Assembly: GCA_900768345.1 (NCBI GenBank)
Contig: CAAGCO010000009.1
Location: 1 to 64,000 of the forward strand
Reading direction: 5' to 3'
Origin: Bacilli bacterium
GTDB lineage: Bacteria; Bacillota_I; Bacilli_A; RF39; UBA660
Length of the DNA stretch: 64,000 nt
Shown here: one piece after another, positions 62,150 through 64,000 of the stretch
Position numbering within the stretch: the first letter of the stretch is position 1
Layout of the letters: every line of letters begins with the position of its first letter
The notes under the pieces: generated by a model
What the model was told of the DNA's origin: nothing
What the model saw: only the letters and a program-made list of their open reading frames with translations
Database searches by the model: none
Position numbers and translations under genes: made by a program

Positions 62150-63234
62150 ATAATATTAAAACATTTGAAGAAAGATTAAAAGAATTAGTAAGTGATGGTA
62201 AAAAACAAGGATACTTAACTTATGAACAAATAGCAAAAAAGACTATTGATTTAGATTTAGATGCTAATGCATTAGATCAACTATATAATACATTAAGTGA
62301 AAATCAAATCGAAGTAAGAGCTGAAGATGAAGAAGATGGTTCTCCAATAGATTTAAAAGACGATATTATAATTGATGATGTACCTGATGAAAGTAAAGAC
62401 ATGAGCGTTAATGACAACGTAAGAATGTACTTAAAAGAAATAGGTAAAATAAGCTTACTTAGTCAAGAAGAAGAACAAGAATTATCTAAAAGAGTAGCTG
62501 CAGGTGATGAAAAAGCTAAAAATATTTTAGCAGAATCTAACCTTCGTTTAGTTGTATCAATTGCTAAACGTTATGTAGGACGTGGACTTTTATTCTTAGA
62601 TTTAATCCAAGAAGGAAATATTGGTCTTATGAAAGCAGTTGAAAAGTTTGACTATGACAAAGGATATAAGTTTAGTACTTATGCTACATGGTGGATTCGT
62701 CAAGCTATAACTCGTGCACTTGCAGATCAAGCAAGAACAATTCGTGTACCAGTTCATATGGTAGAAACAATTAACAAAATGGCACGTATTGAAAGACAAA
62801 TGACTCTAGAATTAAATAGAGAACCAACTGATCAAGAATTATCTAAGAAAATGGGACTTTCAGTAGATAAAATCGCAGAAATCAGAAAAATAAGTCAAGA
62901 CCCAGTATCACTAGAAACACCAATAGGTGAAGAAGACGATTCACATCTAGGAGATTTCCTTGCTGATGAGAGAACTATGTCACCAGAAGAATTCGCAACA
63001 TACGAAATACTAAAAGATGAACTACGTGAAGTATTAGATACTTTAACTGTTCGTGAAAAAGAAGTATTAGAATTAAGATTTGGATTATTTGATGGTTCAA
63101 GTCATACATTAGAAGAAGTAGGAAAACAATTCAAAGTAACTCGTGAAAGAATTAGACAAATAGAAGCTAAAGCTCTTAGAAAATTAAGACACCCATCAAG
63201 AGCTAAAAAATTAAAAGATTTCTTAATTGAATAG
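62143..63234 (+). CDS. rpoD: Primary sigma factor RpoD/SigA
   Basis: 363 residues. Region 1.1 is a helical, acidic domain at the N-terminus (to ~90); region 1.2-2 has DNVRMYLKEIGKISLLSQEEE, NLRLVVSIAKRYVGRGLLFLDLIQEGNIGLM split across motifs and ATWWIRQAITRA; region 3 and region 4 end with TLEEVGKQFKVTRERIRQIEAKALRKLR in parts. It recognises the TTGACA/TATAAT promoters seen throughout the window. The start overlaps dnaG; trmK overlaps its end. Confidence 0.97.
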   Translation: MVNNIKTFEERLKELVSDGKKQGYLTYEQIAKKTIDLDLDANALDQLYNTLSENQIEVRAEDEEDGSPIDLKDDIIIDDVPDESKDMSVNDNVRMYLKEIGKISLLSQEEEQELSKRVAAGDEKAKNILAESNLRLVVSIAKRYVGRGLLFLDLIQEGNIGLMKAVEKFDYDKGYKFSTYATWWIRQAITRALADQARTIRVPVHMVETINKMARIERQMTLELNREPTDQELSKKMGLSVDKIAEIRKISQDPVSLETPIGEEDDSHLGDFLADERTMSPEEFATYEILKDELREVLDTLTVREKEVLELRFGLFDGSSHTLEEVGKQFKVTRERIRQIEAKALRKLRHPSRAKKLKDFLIE

Positions 63235-63850
63235 AATAGAAGCAATATATTCATTCATAGACTTAAAAGATAGAGTAGTAGATGTGGGGTGTGATCAAGC
63301 AAAACTAGGAATACTACTAGCAAAAAGAAATCAAAAATCTATCGCAAGTGATATTAGCCCTAAAGTAATAGAAAGAGCATCACTCGATATAAGAAAGCTT
63401 GGACTAGATAACCTAATAGACTTAAGAGTATCAAATGGTCTTCAAAATATTAAAGAAGCAGAAGCAGATACACTAGTCTTGTCTGGTATGGGGACACATA
63501 CAATATTAGAAATACTAAATAACACAAAATTAAAATTTAACAAAATAATAACCATTTCTAATAATTATCATGACATTTTAAGAGATAAAATGAATGAATT
63601 AAATTATAAAGTAGATAAAGAATTAATAATAAAAGAAAATAATAAATATTATAACTTAATACTATTTACCAAAGGAACAAAAAAATATTCACAAAAAGAA
63701 ATATTACTTGGTCTAAATCAAGTTGATAGCAAACAATATAATGAATATTTAAATCATTTATTAAAAAAATATAAAACAATAAAAGAAAGTTCTAAAGATA
63801 AAAATATAAAAATTGATGAAATGATAACACTTATAGAAAGTACTATTTAA
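63227..63850 (+). CDS. trmK: tRNA (adenine22-N1)-methyltransferase TrmK
   Basis: 207 residues. SAM-site motif VVDVGCDQAKLGILL, SDISPKVIERASLDI, VSNGLQNI and the catalytic-region LVLSGMGTHTILEIL, all family features. TrmK methylates A22 of tRNAs. No ATG begins the frame; I use the TTG at 63227, which overlaps the end of rpoD by eight bases and gives the family's usual N-terminus, with no clear ribosome site, so translation is probably coupled to rpoD. A terminator follows. Confidence 0.88.
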   Translation: MNRIEAIYSFIDLKDRVVDVGCDQAKLGILLAKRNQKSIASDISPKVIERASLDIRKLGLDNLIDLRVSNGLQNIKEAEADTLVLSGMGTHTILEILNNTKLKFNKIITISNNYHDILRDKMNELNYKVDKELIIKENNKYYNLILFTKGTKKYSQKEILLGLNQVDSKQYNEYLNHLLKKYKTIKESSKDKNIKIDEMITLIESTI

Positions 63851-63866
63851 TTAGTACTTTTTATTT
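63837..63866 (+). terminator. Terminator after trmK
   Basis: Nine-bp stem AAAGTACTA/TAGTACTTT with six-base loop, T-rich tail, overlapping the trmK stop. Confidence 0.88.
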
Positions 63867-63907
63867 TAAAATATATATGCTAAAATTTTAAATGGAAGGT
63901 GATTAAA

Positions 63908-64000
63908 GTGAGAAAGTATTTAAAATATGTATTATGTTTATGCTTATTATTTATGCTTTGTGGATGTAGTGAGGAGGAAGTAAAAATGAATTATACTACC
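63908..64000 (+). CDS. Putative lipoprotein, N-terminal part only (runs off the window)
   Basis: GTG 63908 follows a strong GGAAGGTG. The 31 visible codons encode a signal peptide with a lipobox ending FMLCGC, so the second Cys of that motif would be lipid-modified, then a Glu-rich start (SEEEVKM). The remainder lies outside the window, so nothing about function can be said. Confidence 0.7.
   Translation, partial: MRKYLKYVLCLCLLFMLCGCSEEEVKMNYTT

Noticed and set aside
1..64000. Mycoplasma-type code with TGA as Trp
   Set aside because: Several genes end in TGA at the expected place (rimM, cdd, hrcA, the glycosyltransferase) and Trp is encoded by TGG.

Overview
The window comes from a low-GC, Gram-positive-type bacterium, most likely an uncultured gut Bacilli/Mollicutes-like lineage (RF39-type or a relative of the Erysipelotrichia). 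This placement is inferred from the strongly AT-rich sequence, strong AGGAGG ribosome binding sites, T-box riboswitches, CIRCE elements, a PASTA kinase and B. subtilis-like gene orders. TGA is used as a stop (for example rimM, cdd, hrcA) and Trp is TGG, so this is the standard bacterial code and not Mycoplasma code 4. Nearly every gene lies on the plus strand. The exceptions are two tRNA genes and one coiled-coil protein gene.

Layout. 0-1.5 kb: the 3' part of a pilin-like gene that carries a Hint (intein/hedgehog-like) autoprocessing domain, then a small anchored protein. 1.5-5.5 kb: ftsA-ftsZ and an InlB-repeat surface protein. 5.6-9.8 kb: YgjP-type peptidase, TrmH-family methyltransferase, rimM, trmD, an unknown gene and hisS. 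9.9-10.1 kb: minus-strand tRNA-Ile and tRNA-Glu with their own promoter and terminator. 10.2-19.5 kb: a DUF5684 membrane protein, parE-parC, a lipoprotein, a hybrid sensor kinase, a glycosyltransferase and a membrane protein. 19.6-26.2 kb: T-box(Asn)-asnS-aspS-gatCAB. 26.3-30.0 kb: envelope proteins, including a BspA/DUF285 repeat protein. 30.0-32.0 kb: T-box(Ala) and a short alaS. 32.1-39.1 kb: a radical SAM protein, a lipoprotein and rlmN-prpC-prkC-rsgA-rpe, with a leftover 3' end of a second rlmN in front of prpC.

39.1-47.9 kb is the accessory part. It holds a minus-strand coiled-coil gene, a frame-disrupted type IV pilin gene related to the gene at the window start, a C39-peptidase ABC transporter overlapping two tiny genes for double-glycine-leader peptides with GxxxG motifs (a candidate two-peptide bacteriocin), a short Rpn-like fragment, and a MarR regulator with an asymmetric heterodimeric ABC exporter.

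47.9-64 kb follows the Bacillus arrangement in three blocks: yqfC-yqfD-(VanZ in place of phoH-pgpH)-ybeY-dgkA-cdd-era-yqzL-recO; hrcA-grpE-dnaK-(pepF)-dnaJ behind two CIRCE elements; and dnaG-rpoD-trmK. YqfC and YqfD are sporulation-associated families, so the lineage either sporulates or descends from spore formers.

The most interesting points are the pilin-Hint fusion with its broken sister pilin, the undescribed-looking two-peptide bacteriocin operon, a GrpE with a cysteine-rich head, an AlaRS lacking its C-terminal region, and the rlmN relic.
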